From Orientallactaga sibirica (Eukaryota > Chordata > Mammalia > Rodentia > Dipodidae), in contig JAEOAD010000001.1 of NCBI GenBank assembly GCA_036365145.1, positions 105,463,001-105,527,000 of the forward strand: a stretch of 64,000 nt of DNA, written 5' to 3'. Below are positions 62,701 to 64,000 of the stretch, piece by piece (positions within the stretch are counted from its first letter, which is position 1; every line of letters begins with the position of its first letter). The position numbers were made by a program, and so were the translations under genes. Below the pieces are notes generated by a model that saw nothing but the letters and a program-made list of their open reading frames with translations, was not told the origin of the DNA and ran no database searches.

Positions 62701-64000
62701 ACTTCCATACTGACGGCCTCCCTCAGCTGGACGTTTATATTCTTTGCTGTTTGTCCTTGGCCACTTAGTGCTTGTACCAGAAGCAGCACGAGAGAGGCTT
62801 GGGACCACACAAATGAGCGAGGAGCCTGAAGTGTGGAGCAGTCTTCGCCTGGAGCTCAGTGTTTTTTCAGAGAGAAGATTCCAGGCTGTCAGGTGCTCCA
62901 TGATTGTTCCCTTTCTGTATAAAGTGACCTCTTGTTCCCAGCAGCACAGGGACAAGGGCTCCTTTGAGTGACTTTGTTGAAGCTGCAAGTTTCTGGGGCC
63001 AGAATCACCTGGTGTCAGGGTCTGCAAGTGGTTGTCCCTACCTACCTTCTCCCTCCATCTCCCCCTCCCCCACCTCATGAGACATAGACTCTTATTGATT
63101 GATCAGGAACCTCAACCCTGACACTTGACCCACATGACAGTAGAGGTCTGCTATCTTCCCAGAACCTTACCTGACTGTTTTGTGACAGGAAGGAGGTAGG
63201 TTCCATTTCCCTGCTGGGTGGTTTACTTAAAAAGCCACCCCACAAGCATCTTGCCTTTATTCTGCCCATAGTGCCTGATATATATCTTCACATATATTCT
63301 CTTTCTCTAAGGGCCTATATGCAGGGGAGGGAAAGGCCAAAGTGTCCATACTGTGCTCTAGTTAAGTAGGAGCTTTCAGTGAACGGCAGCCTTGAGATGA
63401 TGAGAGTGTGTGTGTGTGACACACACACACACACACACACACGCTCGTGCTTTATTTTTAGGCATCTTTAAAGGATTCAGCCACCGTAGACTGATGTCTC
63501 TGCTGTTCTGAAACAGGCCCACGGACAGGCAGCGTGCATCCTCTGAGAAGCACTCATGTGCCTTGTGCCCGAGAGCACATTTTTTATTTTTTTAACCTCG
63601 AGCCACTTTTTCTATAGCTTGGGGTTGGATTGATTTTTTGAGTTCAGCTTCATATCTTGGCCTGGGATTCTGTGGAGAGTTGGAGGGATTTAAAGAAACA
63701 ATTCAGACCCCAAAGCCTTTGGTTTCTGAGAATTGACCTCCCAGCTGTTGACAATCAAATACTGAAGCTATTAAGAGTGGCAGGTCCCTGGGCAGGGAGG
63801 AAGGAAGGGATTTCCCACAATGCTGGGAGACAAAGGACCGTTTGACTACACCTGGGGTGAAGGGTGATGGCCTGGGTCAGAGCAGGCTGAGGATCAGATG
63901 GGGGGGGGGAGAGCAGCTGTTATGACGGAGCCAAACATCCGTGTAGCTGAGTTTTGGATTCGGTGTGTGTGTGGTGGTGGTGGTGGGGCAGGCAAGGAAA
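62701..64000. other. Single-copy-like sequence, no gene seen
   Basis: No gene recognised; a 154-codon minus frame at 62614-63078 has no family resemblance. Holds a (GT)n(AC)n at 63406-63442, a G-run at 63901-63909 and a GGT run near 63972. Confidence 0.4.
63406..63442. repeat. (GT)n(AC)n palindromic microsatellite
   Basis: GT run 63406-63418 meets an AC run 63419-63442 at one point, forming a perfect inverted repeat with arms of about 13 bp. Confidence 0.95.

Noticed and set aside
1..64000. CRISPR arrays, operons, bacterial or phage systems
   Set aside because: The repeat content is mammalian; the tandem repeats are microsatellites and dispersed retroelements with no spacer array.

Overview
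This window is mammalian, rodent nuclear DNA with no host gene that I can recognise. The evidence for a rodent is the repeat content: 7SL-derived B1 SINEs, ID-type and B4 SINEs, L1 3' ends carrying the rodent-type 3' UTR (the 'gtaagagcca' box followed by a G-rich polypurine tract), and MT/ORR-like MaLR LTRs. The commonest SINE is tRNA-derived, with A box tggcttagtgg, B box ggttcgattctcc and a CT-rich then AAATAAA tail. It is not the standard mouse or rat B2. I infer a mouse-related but non-murid lineage, with a dipodid (jerboa-like) genome my best guess from memory, unverified. Every open frame in the window is short; apart from the decayed retroviral frames at 31.8-34.1 kb none resembles a known protein, and none shows a convincing exon structure, so the window is probably intergenic or a large intron.

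Layout. 1-9.6 kb: old and younger L1 pieces, SINEs, a MaLR LTR, a fused SINE (4.4 kb) and a SINE-L1 fusion (7.2-8.4 kb). 10.0-10.7 kb: a repeat-free, GC-rich stretch that looks like a distal regulatory element. 11.6-16.3 kb: L1 3' ends on both strands, one split by a MaLR solo LTR. 16.3-21 kb: mostly single-copy sequence, including an AT-rich stretch at 18.5-19.5 kb. 21-31 kb: SINEs, ERVL/MaLR LTRs, MIR/L2 relics and an old L1M fragment present twice 0.9 kb apart. 30.4-37.1 kb: a nested B1/SINE/LTR stack beside a minus-strand endogenous retrovirus with decayed pol, an env tail, a primer-binding site and two LTRs. 37-45.6 kb: SINEs, L1 3' ends and single-copy sequence with a candidate regulatory block near 40.2 kb. 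45.6-48.7 kb: mostly single copy. 48.7-58.5 kb: repeat-rich again, including a B1-L1 fusion at 50.7-52.1 kb. 58.5-64 kb: mostly single copy, with candidate regulatory blocks at 61.3-62.1 and 62.55-62.70 kb.

Nothing here works as a gene system. The coherent story is retrotransposition by L1 machinery. Many insertions still show 8-18 bp target-site duplications, and three of them contain two different retroelement RNAs joined inside one duplication (tRNA-SINE+B1, tRNA-SINE+L1, B1+L1), the signature expected of reverse-transcriptase template switching.

Repeat names come from recognising family hallmarks by eye; no repeat search could be run. Element edges are exact where a target-site duplication is quoted and approximate elsewhere.
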